Shown: in pieces, positions 30,621-41,935 of the stretch
Layout of the letters: each line of letters starts with the position of its first letter
How positions within the stretch are numbered: the stretch's first letter is position 1
DNA from: Solea solea
Lineage: Eukaryota > Chordata > Actinopteri > Pleuronectiformes > Soleidae
Length of the DNA stretch: 64,000 nt
Assembly (NCBI RefSeq): GCF_958295425.1
Contig: NC_081153.1
Location: 6,852,635-6,916,634 of the forward strand
Direction of reading: 5' to 3'
Translations under genes and position numbers: made by a program
The notes under the pieces: model-generated
The model's database searches: none
What the model saw: the letters and a program-made list of their open reading frames with translations, nothing else
What the model was told of the DNA's origin: nothing

Positions 30621-31217
30621 AACCTGACCTGTACTGACCGGAAACTAATCTAACATGTGCTAACCAAACCAAACCTGATATAACCTAAAATAACCTGACC
30701 TGTACTGACCTGAACTAATCTAACATGTGCTAACTAAACTAAACCAAAACTGTACTGACCTGAACTAATCTAACATGTGCTAACTAAACTAAACCAAAAT
30801 TGTACTGACCTGAACTAATCTAACATGTGCTAACTAAACTAAAACTAACCTGTACTGACCTGAACTAATCTAACATGTGCTAACCAAACCAAACCTGATA
30901 TAACCTAAAATAACCTGACCTGTACTGACCTGAACTAATCTAACATGTGCTAACCAAAACAAACCTGATATAACCTAAAATAACCTGACCTGTACTGACC
31001 TGAACTAATCTAACATGTGCTAACCAAAACAAACCTGATATAACCTAAAATAACCTGACCTGTACTGACCTGAACTAATCTAACATGTGCTAACTAAACC
31101 AGACCTGACCTGACCTAACTTAACCAAACCAAACCTGATCCAATCTAACCAAACCTAAACTTGACCAGACCAAACCTGACCTAACTTGAGCCAAGCTGAC
31201 CTAACCAAACCTGACCA
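30621..31217 (+). repeat. Minisatellite with 70-bp and 50-bp units
   Basis: The marker TAACATGTGC occurs at 30,651, 30,721, 30,771, 30,821, 30,871, 30,941, 31,011 and 31,081, so the spacings are 70, 50, 50, 50, 70, 70 and 70 bp. The long unit carries 20 extra bases (around CCTGATATAACCTAAAATAA) that the short one lacks. The core CTGTACTGACCTGAACTAAT is nearly identical in all units. From 31,100 to 31,217 it decays into irregular ACCTG/AACCT/AACCA pentamers. Confidence 0.92.
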
Positions 31218-31230
31218 GAATTAACATGTA

Positions 31231-31252
31231 AGGAACAAAGTGCAAATTTAGA
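31231..31252 (+). repeat. Duplicate of the pou2f2 poly(A)-signal segment
   Basis: 20 of 22 bases match 30,560-30,581, which contains the probable pou2f2 poly(A) signal; one mismatch turns AATAAA into AACAAA. The minisatellite lies exactly between the two copies (671 bp apart). Confidence 0.65.
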
Positions 31253-32049
31253 AAGGTTTTTCACTTCTTTCTCTAACATCTAACAAAACAATAATATATA
31301 TCAAAGGATTAAAAAATCAAAACAGTCATTTATTTGATGAAAATATAAGGACTTACATAATCTTTCTTTCTTCTGTGCTGTTTGATTCTCATTCCTCTCA
31401 CTTTCTTTCTTTGTGTTTGCTCTATCCAAAGTAGCTGACGTAGCAGCAGGAAGATGGTGAAAGTTGAACACATGAACTCTTGTCTCTGCAGCAGTTTTTA
31501 CAGTTTGCACATTCACACGTGTCATCAGGGAGGGAAACCCCTGAATCATTCAGCGAGCCTGCAGCAGCACGGCAGCTCTACCTGTCAGGTGGTATAGATA
31601 TTTAATGTGTTAGTGCTCGAATCGGACTCACAGGAGGCCCGGATTTCTATGAACGCCCCTGCACGAGCGCACACACACTCACACACACAGGTGTCTCCAC
31701 GCTGCAGCTCCTGGACCTTAAAGGTTTGTTGTTGTTTAGAGAATTAACTTTATACTTTTCTTTCCCCAAAGCTACATTGTTTCATGGAGTGTCTCAGTTC
31801 TTCTCCTCCTTTGTCTCTTCCTCCTCGGCTGTTTTTTCATGAGCTGGATCCAGAATCATGTGTCAGTCATCAGGATCAGTCAGACCAGAATCTACACTCT
31901 TCCTTCTGGCTGCACCAAATCACAAGAGTCCACACACACTCACACACTCACAAGAGTCCAGCTTCTGCAGGGTAAGTTTTCAATATGTAGGACAAGGTTT
32001 TTGATTTTACATGTTCACACAACTTCAGGAGAAAAACCTGAGATTAAAA

Positions 32050-32265
32050 CTAGTTTAGTTTAGCTTAGTTTAATATAGTTTAGCTTAGTTTAGTTTAGTT
32101 TAGTTTAGTTTAGTTTAGCTTAGCATATTTTTATCTAATTTAAATTAAGTTAATTTAGCTTAGTTAAGTTTAGCTTAGCATAGTTTTATCTAATTTAAGT
32201 TAATTTAATTTAGTTAAGCTTAGTTAAGTTTAGTTTAATTTTTTTAGAGGGTCATGCCATTTTAG
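32050..32265 (+). repeat. TTTAG pentanucleotide array
   Basis: Runs of TTTAG with TTAGC and TTAAG variants over about 200 bp, directly before the inverted minisatellite copy. Confidence 0.85.
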
Positions 32266-32475
32266 GTAAAATCAGCTCAGATTAAGTCAGGCCAGGTTTA
32301 GTTAGGTCATTTTAGTTTAGGTTAGGTTAGGTCTGGTCAAGTTAGGTTTGGTTTAGTTTAGTTAGCACATTAGGTTAGTTCAGGTCAGTACAGGTCAGGT
32401 TAGTTTAGTTTAGGTCAGGTTAGTTTAGGTTAGGATATACTAGATTAGGTCAGGTTTGATTGGATTGAATTCATA
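32265..32475 (-). repeat. Inverted copy of the 30.6-31.2 kb minisatellite
   Basis: On the minus strand 32,347-32,402 reads AACCTGACCTGTACTGACCT, GAACTAA, then TGTGCTAACTAAACTAAACC, which is the unit of the array 1.25 kb upstream with a few changes. Flanking pentamers (GACCTAA, ACTTGACCAGACC) also match the decayed tail of that array in inverted sense. Confidence 0.8.
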
Positions 32476-32921
32476 ATTCTCAGAATATAATCCAGCCACT
32501 GATTATTCAGTAAATATCTGTTTCGTTGTTTTAGTAATAATTTATTTAATTGTTCTTTAATATTTTTATTTATTGTTAGTAGTGCATTTGATTGCTTCAT
32601 TTACTAATGAATTTGCTTATTTAAGTATGTGTTGTTTCATATCTTGAGTAGTCAAGTTGAGTGATCAGTTAATGCCCTCATTTGGTCATTTATAAATTAA
32701 TGGTGACCCCTCAGATCAATGGACATTATAATTATAATCTGGGTTCTAGACTCTGATTTTAAAACTATACTTTTAGGATAAAGAGCTTGGTTTTTGCTTC
32801 AGCGTCGCCTAAAGCAACGCATCATTTCTGCCAAATAAAAAATGAAAACAGACATTTTTGGTTTTGAATGTGGGACATTTTGTTGAAAATCTTTAACTGT
32901 AGTGGACTTTTTACTGTGAAC

Positions 32922-32953
32922 GCACACATACATACACACACACACACACACGC

Positions 32954-32993
<40 letters not shown>

Positions 32994-33008
32994 GCGCACA
33001 CACACACA
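32922..33008 (+). repeat. Long (CA)n microsatellite with CG interruptions
   Basis: About 87 bp, the longest dinucleotide tract in the window, with CACG and CGCGCG variants. Confidence 0.95.
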
Positions 33009-33239
33009 GAGCTGCCTCCTGCTGTGGTGAGATAAAAGTGAGAGTGACAGATACGAAGCTGGCGATGTGTAGTTTTGACATTCAGCCACAGTTCCCTCAT
33101 GAAATAGTGATGCTGCTCTCAGTGCTGGGAGGTTCACATCTGGGTGGCCTGGTCTGTGTGTGTGCGTGTGTGTGTGTGTAGTAGGCTGTGAGGACACACA
33201 TTTTGATTCAAACCAATATTTGCAAGAACATTTTGACTG

Positions 33240-33735
33240 TTTCTCACAACGTTGACACTTTTAAAGGCTTTTTTAAAGTTTAAGGCTTCGTTTTAGGATT
33301 AGAACTAGGGTAAGGTTAAGGGTTATGGAGCTTGACATTTTGACAATTGTGGGGAAGACTTAATCTAATCCCCACAACTTTAAAGGTATTTTTCAGGGTT
33401 AAAACTTGGTTTTAGGGTTAGAATTTGGCTTATGTTAATGTAAAGTTAAGTGTTAGGTTTAGGCACTTAGTTGTGATGGTTAAGGTTAGGGTAAGGGGCT
33501 ACGACAATGTATTATGTCCATGATGTGTCTTCACTGAGTTTGTGTGTGTGTGTGTTACAGAACAAACATCGAGTCCCCTTAACATAAATTGAACTACATT
33601 TTAAGGTGAAGACATGTTTTAAAGTTAGGCTGAGGTTAAGGTTAGGATTAGGCTACTAGTTATTATGGTTAAGGTTAGAGTAAGTCTCCAGGAAATGAAT
33701 GTAAGTCAATGTAATGTCCTCTGAAGTCATGGAAA
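33240..33735. repeat. Dispersed repeat with GGTTAAGGTTAGGG core, about three tandem copies
   Basis: Three related segments (33,240-33,360, 33,360-33,540, 33,560-33,735), each holding GGTTAGGGTTA- or GGTTAAGG-type runs and GTCC-rich ends, with (GT)n between them. A related copy in the opposite orientation lies at 40,545-40,765. Confidence 0.6.
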
Positions 33736-34991
33736 CCAGTGCGTGTGTGTCTTTGTGTGTGTGTGTGTTTCCAGTCAGTCTCTGGTCTGGGAACTAACAT
33801 GTTGTTACCCACAAATCCCTCAGGAACGGCTTCCTACAGGGAAGAAAACTCCCTCTCTCTCCCTCCCTCTCGCTTTCTGTGTGCGTGTGTGTGTGCGTGT
33901 GTGTGTGTGTCTCCACAGCCATCTCCATGCTCAGTAAACCATGAATAAACCTCTGTGTTTGCACCTTCACACACTCTGTAAGCCAGATGTGAACGAGCCA
34001 AATGTTTGGAAACTTCAGTGAAATGCCAGGTGTGAAGCAGGCGTGACATCATCATCCTCATCATCATCCTGACCTCAGATCTGTTGTACTGATTTAATCA
34101 AATTGTATTTTTGGCCACAAAACATTGATTTATTCTGTTGATTTTGTGTCACTTTTATTTCAAAAGAACGGAAAAAAATGTTGAATTTCAGAAGAAAACA
34201 CAAAGAAATCTAATAATCCAAGTGAATCCATTCAATAGATTAAGTCACAGCGAAATAATCACAACAAAAAGATGTTAGGCATAAGTTTAATACATGATTG
34301 ATTAATACAATTTTGAAATGTGCAAATGTATTTGTACGAATCTAAACTTCATATAATTGGTTTTATTAGAATAATGTGTCATAATTTACATCTTTATGCT
34401 CTTTCTCTGAAAATAACTGATTTGTTAAGTTGTAGTTTATATTAGGCGCCACTAGATGGCGCTCCATCCGTATAAACAGACCAGGATAGACCCTCTCAGC
34501 TGATACAATTCATCCTCTCATTTTATTTTGTATTACTATTAATAATATTATTATAATTTATTATTTATTCATTTAATTTGCACTTTTATTCCAAAGTGAG
34601 GCTGATAATTCAAACAAATAAATGACCACAACCAAAGTTTTATGTGTAAATAATTAATAATAATTAATGAATATGCTTGTGAATTGAACTTCACACACAA
34701 CAGTTGTAAAAATGGCAAGCAAGACTTCCTGTGCGACTAGTGTCTCCAGCCTCACCACTAGATGGCGCCACCTGTTCTCCACTTCAGTGTATTGCTTACA
34801 TACAACAGTAAAACATCTTGTATTAGTTTTATTATTAAAGCTGTAAAGCGTTGTAGTCAAGCTACAGTGTTGCTCATAAACGAGAGCATAAATGACATTT
34901 TGACCATGTGGTGACGCTAGAGTAGAGGTCAGGCGGGGGTCAATCGTCTCATCAATGTCAGTCTGAAACAAAACAAAGTTCATTTCCTCCT

Positions 34992-35291
34992 CACTCACCT
35001 GCCACTTTATTAGGTACACCTGCACATGGCATCACATGGAAGCTCCTGCCTGCTGAGTAGAAGAAGAAAAAGGTGATTTAAGTGTCTTTGAGCCTGACAT
35101 GGTTGTTGGTGCTATTGCCATTTCAGAAGCTGCGGATGTTCTGTGATTTTCACACACGACTGTGTCTTTGTTTTTCAAAGAATGTTCTGAAATGAGATGG
35201 AAGTCAGAGGAGAATGGACTTCATCAGCAGAAAATCACAGCAGTTGCTGCTCCTAGATGTCATGTGTACCTAATGAAGTGGCCGGTGAGTT
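34992..35291 (+). mobile_element. Internally deleted Tc1-like DNA transposon
   Basis: Imperfect terminal inverted repeats of about 29 bp: 34,993 CACTCACCTGCCACTTTATT then AGGTACACC, and 35,262-35,290 whose reverse complement is ACTCACCGGCCACTTCATTA then GGTACACA. Between them 35,070-35,220 translates to DLSVFE...MVVGA...ISEAADVL, a stop, then FSHTTVS, the start of a Tc1-type transposase helix-turn-helix region. The element is about 300 bp instead of roughly 1.2 kb, with a stop codon and a large central deletion, so it cannot be active. Confidence 0.85.
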
Positions 35292-35889
35292 AAAATCTGC
35301 ATTTCAAACTCTCTCCTCAAGTCCTCAAGAGTCTTTTTCAGTCATAATCTGCATGCCTGCTCCTCTCAGGTGTAAATAATCCACAGAAATGACCTTGTGT
35401 CCTGTTTTGAAAATGTGTTACTTACATACAGAAAATACCAGCAGCTGCTCGGCAACATTTCTCATGTAAATGGCATGGCAGCGGTTTGAACAGTTCAACT
35501 GTCTCTCTCCACGCTGCAGGACCAGTACAGACACGTCACGCTGGTTTCCACGGATTTTTGAATAAATATTAAAATCAACAGACAAAAACCATTCAGGCCG
35601 TACACTCACAGACTTGCACATAGTTAGTTTATGTGTTTTATAATGTTTTTAATGAAAGTAATACTGTGTAAATTACAAGCAAAAACTACTTTCTTTTTAC
35701 ACTTTAGGGTTAGGGTTACCCTTAATCCTAAATTAACCCGGTTTATGACAGAAAGGTAGATTTGTCGTTTTTTTAACAAATAAAAAAAGTCACCGGGGGT
35801 CTGTAAAGTCAGTAAATATTCACACGGAAACAGCACGAACCATAAACATAAACGAGCAGACATTATTTCCCTGATATCTGTCATGTGTA

Positions 35890-36080
35890 CAACGTCTTCT
35901 TCTCTGTTTTTGGTGTAACGTTACAGCGCCACTTACAGTCCTGGCATATGTACTACAGTGTTTTGAGTCGTTTCCGTGCGGACGATGGAGCTATTTCGTG
36001 AAACAATGCCGTCTTTATGGGGGAACTTGTTGAAAACGGCAAAGAAAAAGATGTTGTTGTTTCCGTCTGGACATGGCATT
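35890..36080. repeat. Dispersed repeat, CAGCGCCAC...CTGGCATAT family (copy 1)
   Basis: GTTACAGCGCCACTTACAGT then CCTGGCATATGTACTACAGT, followed by ATGCCGTCTTTATGG. The same series occurs at 50,125-50,235. Confidence 0.65.
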
Positions 36081-37829
36081 AATGGAGTCTCAAAAACGAT
36101 ATGTTATCACCACTCGAAATATCGCAATATTTCGATATAACGATTTTTCCCCACCACCACAATAACAGTTTTGAAGAATGAAAAGTTCTAAATTGGGACT
36201 TTGTGTTTGCAATGTAATTAACAAATTATATATTTTAGCCTCGAAATGCAAAATGCCCATTTTTCCAGAATAACTTTCAATATGTGTCAGTTATTAACAA
36301 TTTACTGCATGTTAAAATAGTGTATTAACAATTTAAAAGGAAGAAAAACATTTCTTTTAAAAGAAAATCACTGTAGTTATATTTTAAAACATATTTAAAA
36401 TAACATGTGTTTGAGTTTTTGTCTCAATGTCCAAAAACAGGCCAAAAAATGTAAACGTGCAGGCGTTTTCCCAACTTTTTTCCTCTCTGGTGACAAAGAC
36501 GCTGATTTGCCGGCCTGAAATTACCGTAATAACCACGCGTTGGCTTTGACGTGCAACTTCTCAGCTTTCAGAAACCACTTAAAAAATAAAATAAACGTTG
36601 CGTAATTACAGTAATGCAGAGTGCGCTTGCGCAAACGCGCCGTCTGCGATACGCTCGCTGTTAAAGGGTTAACAAAGTGTCTCCACTTTCCTGCATATGA
36701 GAGTTTGTGCTGGAGTTTCTCCTTTTCCTGAACTCTGAGTTGTGAAGATAAATCCCGGAGAAAGATAGATGTTTTTTTTTTTTGTCTAAGTGTCAAAACT
36801 TACAGAAATATAGAAAGAACGAAGCAGTAAAAGTAGTGTGTTGTCTCTGTGAACCCTCAGATTGGGGGTTTCCCCTCTGCAGAATGTCATCTTGGATAAA
36901 TTTAGCGTGATTTGCACTCAGGCCTACGTGAACACGGCTGCACGCCTCAAATGTAAACACGCGACACCACATCTGCGTTTGACTTTGTCTCCAACGAGGT
37001 TTCCACCGTCCAGACACCTCCAGACTCGGCTCTAAGTAAACCCGCGGTGATGCAGACAGTCGGTCCGTCCCCTCTGTCGCTATAGAAACCAAACTGCGCG
37101 CTCTGGTTAGTGTGGTAGGTGGCCGTCGGCTCCTTGGCTCATGGTGTGATGTCTGTTGCCATCACCGTGCTCCTCACATGAGTGTTGCCTTCAGACTGCT
37201 GAGCCTGGAGGCCGCGGCGCTCCCACCCAGGCGTCCCCGCGCCAAACCCTACACAAACACGGTGCCAGCCAATCTCAACCCAACTCAGACAACTCCACTC
37301 TCCGTCCAGAGCCATCCGAGCGTGACTGTGTGCAGCCAGGCCCACCACACTCCACCCTGCCCCAGCCCCACATCTGACACTTAATCCCGGAGACGGCGTT
37401 TATCCAACGCTTTATCCTCACAAGTGCAAACAGTGGAGGGAGTCGTCAGCGTAATTGTCGGTGGCGTTGGCGGCGTCTCCTCTGACTCAAAGGTCACAGA
37501 CTCGACGGTATCGACGGGCCGATTTTGTCCGTCAGTCAACTGTCAGAGAGTGGGAAAAAACCCACAGAGAGCTCGCGCTCAGCTGCTGCGGCTTTAAAAA
37601 CCCAACAAAACCATCAATCACCAATGTAAATACAAGAGTAAATTCACTGACAATCAGGAGTGGAAAATGATGCAGAGGATTCATGTGGGGAAACTGTCGT
37701 CAGTGTCAGTCAAAGAAAACACATTTTAGCCTTCATTAAAGAAACGATAACCTGTAATTATGAGTTTATGAGACCGTTTTCTGCTTCTTTAGCCTTTTCC
37801 CTATGAAAAAGATGCTTTTTATGCCATTA

Positions 37830-38820
37830 TTTTTACTTTTTTATCTGAGAAATGACCTTTTATTTTCATGTATCTCACAATTTTGACTTAAATCTCATAA
37901 CTCATAATTTTACCCTTTTTATCCCCAAATTGTGTCGTTTTACTTTATAAGCTTGCAACACTTTATGTCATAATTGTGACTTTCTATTTCATAGTTTTGA
38001 CTTTTTATTTAATAATTTGGCCTTTTTACCTCATACTTTTGACCTTTGACCCTTTATATCCCCAAATTGTGCCATTTTGCTTTACAATATCGACTTTTTA
38101 TTTCATAACTCTGACACTTTATGTCATAATTGTGACTTTCTATTTCATAGTTTTGGCCCTTTTACCTTATAATAATGACTTTTTATCTTATAATTGACTT
38201 TTTACCTCATACTTAACCTGTAATTATGAGTTTAAGAGACCATTTTCTGCTTCTATAAACTTTTCTATCACAAAAAGATGCTTTTTCTGTAGAATTGTAA
38301 CGTTTTATGCCATTTTTTAAAACTTTTTTATCTGATAAATGACCTTTTATTTTAAAGTACCTAACAATTTTAAATGTCATAATTTTAAGTTTTACTTCAT
38401 AATAATTATATTATTACTAATAATTACTTCATAACTTTCCATTCCATAATTCATATATATATAATTCGTTGTGACTTTTTATCTCAAAACTTTGATTTAA
38501 AATCTCACAATTCAACTTTTTTTATCTCACAATTTGACATAAAACCTCACGGTGGCTTTTTATATCATAACTTGTCTCATTGTCTCATAATTATGACTCT
38601 CTATCTCAAAATAGTTTACAATAATTATGACTTTTATCTCATAGTTGTGACTTTTTATCTCAAAACGTTGAATTAAAATTTCGCTTTTTGACTTTTTCTT
38701 GAATAAATTTGAATGATCTTATAATTATGACATTTTACCTCAAAAATGTTCACAATAAATCTCAGTTTCACCTTCTGTCATCTCATAATTGTAATTTCTT
38801 TATTTCTTTGTTTCTTTTTT
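37830..38820. repeat. AT-rich degenerate minisatellite, left block
   Basis: Dozens of degenerate copies of a roughly 20-24-bp unit such as GACTTTTTATCTCATAATTT, on one strand throughout. The same unit returns at 39,975-40,440. Confidence 0.85.
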
Positions 38821-39144
38821 AATTATATTTGTACTTTGTGTATTTTTGCAGACTATGATAAGACAGAGGCAGTTGATCAGTATTTCTCGGTGTAGAGCAG
38901 ACAGACAGACTGACAGACAGACAGGTACAGACGCGTGTTGACATATAACAGCGCCTCACATGCCTGTAAAGCACAGGACACTAGACTATACATATCAGAG
39001 CGTCTTATATACAGTATATATATATTCAAACAATAAAGACGGGAGACGAGGGAACAGCTGCTGAACCTCAGGTCTCTGCTTCACGTGTGTGGAAAAGGAA
39101 ACGGGTCACAGTGATGAAGAGCAGGATTTTACTGGAGAAAGAAA

Positions 39145-39190
39145 AAAAGAGAAGAGAACGAGAGAGAGAGAGAGAGAGAGAGGGTGGAGG
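39145..39190 (+). repeat. GA-rich microsatellite
   Basis: Purine tract, largely (GA)n, about 45 bp, within the nested repeat block. Confidence 0.8.
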
Positions 39191-39309
39191 AGAGGAAGTG
39201 GAGGTGAGAGGAGAGGTGAAAACAACAAAGCTTTTCCTGAAAAGGAAGAAAATTACTACAGGAAAAAAACACACATTTGTTCATTTGCATCCATCCTCTG
39301 CGTCTCACT

Positions 39310-39735
39310 GTCCTTGTCTCTGTGTCTCCATGTATGTCTGTCTGTGTCTCTGTCTCTGTGTCTGTGTCTGTGTCAGGACTCTGTCTCTGCGTCTGTGTCT
39401 CTGTGCCTGTGTCAGTACTATGTCTCTGTGTCTCCGTCTCTATCTCTGTGTCAGTACTATGTCTTTGTCTCTGTATTTGTGTCTCTGTATCTCTGTCTTT
39501 AACTTTGTCTCTGTCTCTATCTCTGTGTCTGTGTCAGGACTCTGTCTCTGCGTCTGTGTCTCTTTTTCTGTGTCTGTGTCAGTACTATGTCTCTGTGTCT
39601 CTGTCTCTATCTCTGTTTCAGTACTATGTCTTTGTCTCTGTATCTCTGTCTTTGTCTCTGTCTCAGGATTGTGTCTCTGTGTCTGTCTCTGTCTCTATGT
39701 GTCAGGACTCTGTGTCTCTGTCTCTGCTGTCAACA
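39310..39735 (+). repeat. TCTGTG array with ~165-bp higher-order duplication
   Basis: Hexamer-like TCTGTG/TCTCTG repeats. TCAGGACTCTGTCTCTGCGT recurs after about 160 bp (39,374 and 39,534) and CAGTACTATGTCT markers recur at about 39,413/39,579 and 39,454/39,619, so a block of about 165 bp was duplicated after the array formed. Confidence 0.85.
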
Positions 39736-39848
39736 CACAGTAAAACAGTATGAATGAAGTTCAGTGTGAGACTCTCACTCTGCGAGAGATGCCAGAAATG
39801 TTGTCGTCTCATCAGCTTTATTAATATGCTGTATATTTATGTGTGTAC

Positions 39849-39874
39849 ATATATATATATATATTTATATATAC

Positions 39875-39917
<43 letters not shown>
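39849..39917 (+). repeat. (TA)n microsatellite
   Basis: About 68 bp of nearly pure TA with one ACGTG interruption. Confidence 0.9.
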
Positions 39918-39919
<2 letters not shown>

Positions 39920-39974
39920 AGTATTATTATTATTATTCCATCATTTTTAACTCCTTATGTGCACATTTACTTTG

Positions 39975-40440
39975 TGACTTTTACGGAGTGACTTTATATC
40001 TCATACTTTTGACTTTTTATCCCCAAATTATGTCATTTTACTTAATTACTTCCAATGCTGGCTTTTTATTACATAATTTGGCTTTCTCATCATTTTCGAC
40101 TTTTTATCTGAACACGTCCACACATGTCCTCTGGGTCATTCTGTCAAACAAAGACAGTCACTGAGTACAAAGTAGACACTCGGCTGATGTAACACAACCT
40201 TTCTATCTCTAAAAGATTTTGAATTTCGCTTTTTTTATCACCTGATTATGATTATTATCCCATCATTTTTTACTTTTTATTTGATAATTGACCTTTAACC
40301 TCATCATTTTGACTTTAATTCAAAATGGTGTAAAAATTACTTTTTATTTCACAATTTTGACTCTTTATGTCATTATTGGGCCTTTCTATCTCATAATTTG
40401 GCCTTCGTTTATGTCATAATCATGAGAATTAACACTCAAA
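39975..40440. repeat. AT-rich degenerate minisatellite, right block
   Basis: Same TTTTATCTCATAATTT-type unit and same strand as 37,830-38,820, separated by about 1.15 kb of other simple repeats. Confidence 0.8.
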
Positions 40441-40544
40441 ATCGTCTTTTAATCTGAGCTCAACATGTCCACACATGTCCGCTTTCTTTTATACTGAGTA
40501 TAAAATAGAAGCTCACACACACATGTTGGACATTCATGATTTGA

Positions 40545-40765
40545 GGGGACATTGCATTGACTTACATTCATTTCCTGGAGACTGACTCTAAACTTAACCA
40601 CAATTACTACTGGCCTAATCTTAACCCTAACCTCAAAATATACCTTCACCTTAAAATGTAGTCATTTACATTGTGGGGACTTGATTTTTGTCCCCACAAG
40701 GAAGACAAGTCCCTATAATGTGACTGTGTAAACAGCTTTAGGTCCCCACAACATTAGTAATACCC
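40545..40765. repeat. Opposite-orientation copy of the 33.3-kb dispersed repeat
   Basis: Shares, as reverse complement, ACATTGCATTGACTTACATT, CATTTCCTGGAGACT and the CTTAACCCTAACCTC core with 33,600-33,735. Ends in TTGTCCCCACAAGGAAGACA followed by a second GTCCCCACAA, a small inverted pair. Confidence 0.65.
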
Positions 40766-41036
40766 GCACACACTGGCTGATGTTACACAACAGATAAATA
40801 AAGTGTTACCGACTGCAGCGTTCCTTCAACGTACAGGCGGAGACTTTCTAAAGAGACAACGTTGACGGAGTCGTCTGAGTATTCTGGCGAGAGTATTATG
40901 GGAGGAAGAGGCGCGTGGTGCCAATTGGAAGAGGAAGAGGGAGTTCCTCCACACACACACACACACTGAGCTCCATATAGACTGACACCGTTCCTCACAT
41001 GCCATGACTTCAACTCCTCGCTGCTCCACTTCCTGC

Positions 41037-41038
<2 letters not shown>

Positions 41039-41082
<44 letters not shown>
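41039..41082 (+). repeat. (CT)n microsatellite
   Basis: About 22 CT units. Confidence 0.95.
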
Positions 41083-41086
<4 letters not shown>

Positions 41087-41834
41087 ATCTTTGCCAACTC
41101 ACACTCCTTCCCTTCACCCACTCCCCTCCTGTCTCAGGTTTCCCTTACTCATGCTCTTCTTCCTCTCCTCTCCTCTCTCCCTCCATCACAGACTTGGCAC
41201 AAGGCCGCAGATCAGTCAAATATAACTCTCACATTCCTGTCTGCAGTCGCTCTTCCTCTCCAAGGACTGAGCGTGGCCTCGGCGAGACGTTTAAAGGTCT
41301 ATTAGCCGCAATTCCGCCATTTTAACCTGCTCCAAATGAAACGCTCTCTCTCTCTCTCTCTCTTCACTCCATGAGCGTCTCCTCGCTCGAAGCGATGATT
41401 CCTCGGTGGTTCATTAATGACACAAACTTCAGAGGCGGCCACAGAGAAAGAAAGAAAGAAAGAAAGAAAGCACGAAGGGAAAGAAAAGAAAGCACATTGA
41501 AGTGGTAATCAGTGTTCAGGCTGGAGTGGAGTGTGTTCCATCCCTGATTTCAAGTGCATTCTTTCTTAAAAAGGTTAGCTCACCCTAGAGAGTGTTTTCA
41601 TGCTAAGTCTGACTTATTACAGAAGTGAGAGTGGCTCCTGAGAGTGATGAGGTTCTCAAACCTGCACTGAAGTCTGAACGTGTTCATGAGACTGTGCTGG
41701 GCGCGACGCGGTAAAATGTCGACTGTTCGCGATGGAAGCGTAAACTTTTGGTTTCGGGACAAACTCAACCGTTTCCAACCTGGACATTCACAGATGTCTC
41801 CTGCAGCCATGGCTCCTAATGGACGATAGACCCA

Positions 41835-41935
41835 GAATCAGTATTTAGTGCCATGTACATTTACGTCACGCATAGTATCGGCTCAGCTCGCTCGGAACCT
41901 CGACAGAGCAGGCACTAAAAAAAGTTTTTTTTAAA
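41835..41935. repeat. MITE-like fragment
   Basis: ACGTCACGCATAGTATCGGC, then TCAGCTCG...CTCGGAACCTCGAC and CACTAAAAAAAG, resembling the widespread fish repeat TTTTTTTAGTACC...GAGCCGAGCCGATAC in reverse. One end only. Confidence 0.4.

Noticed and set aside
30621..31217. CRISPR-like regular spacing
   Set aside because: The units are contiguous with no unique spacers, and the context is eukaryotic; it is a minisatellite.
32050..32475. Interstitial telomere (TTAGGG or insect TTAGG)
   Set aside because: The repeat is mostly TTTAG with mixed pentamers, not TTAGGG, and it continues the inverted minisatellite.
39087..39743. 218-codon plus-strand frame
   Set aside because: Almost entirely translated GA and TCTGTG repeats.
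41598..41810. CpG-rich minus-strand 70-codon frame
   Set aside because: No recognisable domain or splice context; it adjoins a MITE-like fragment.
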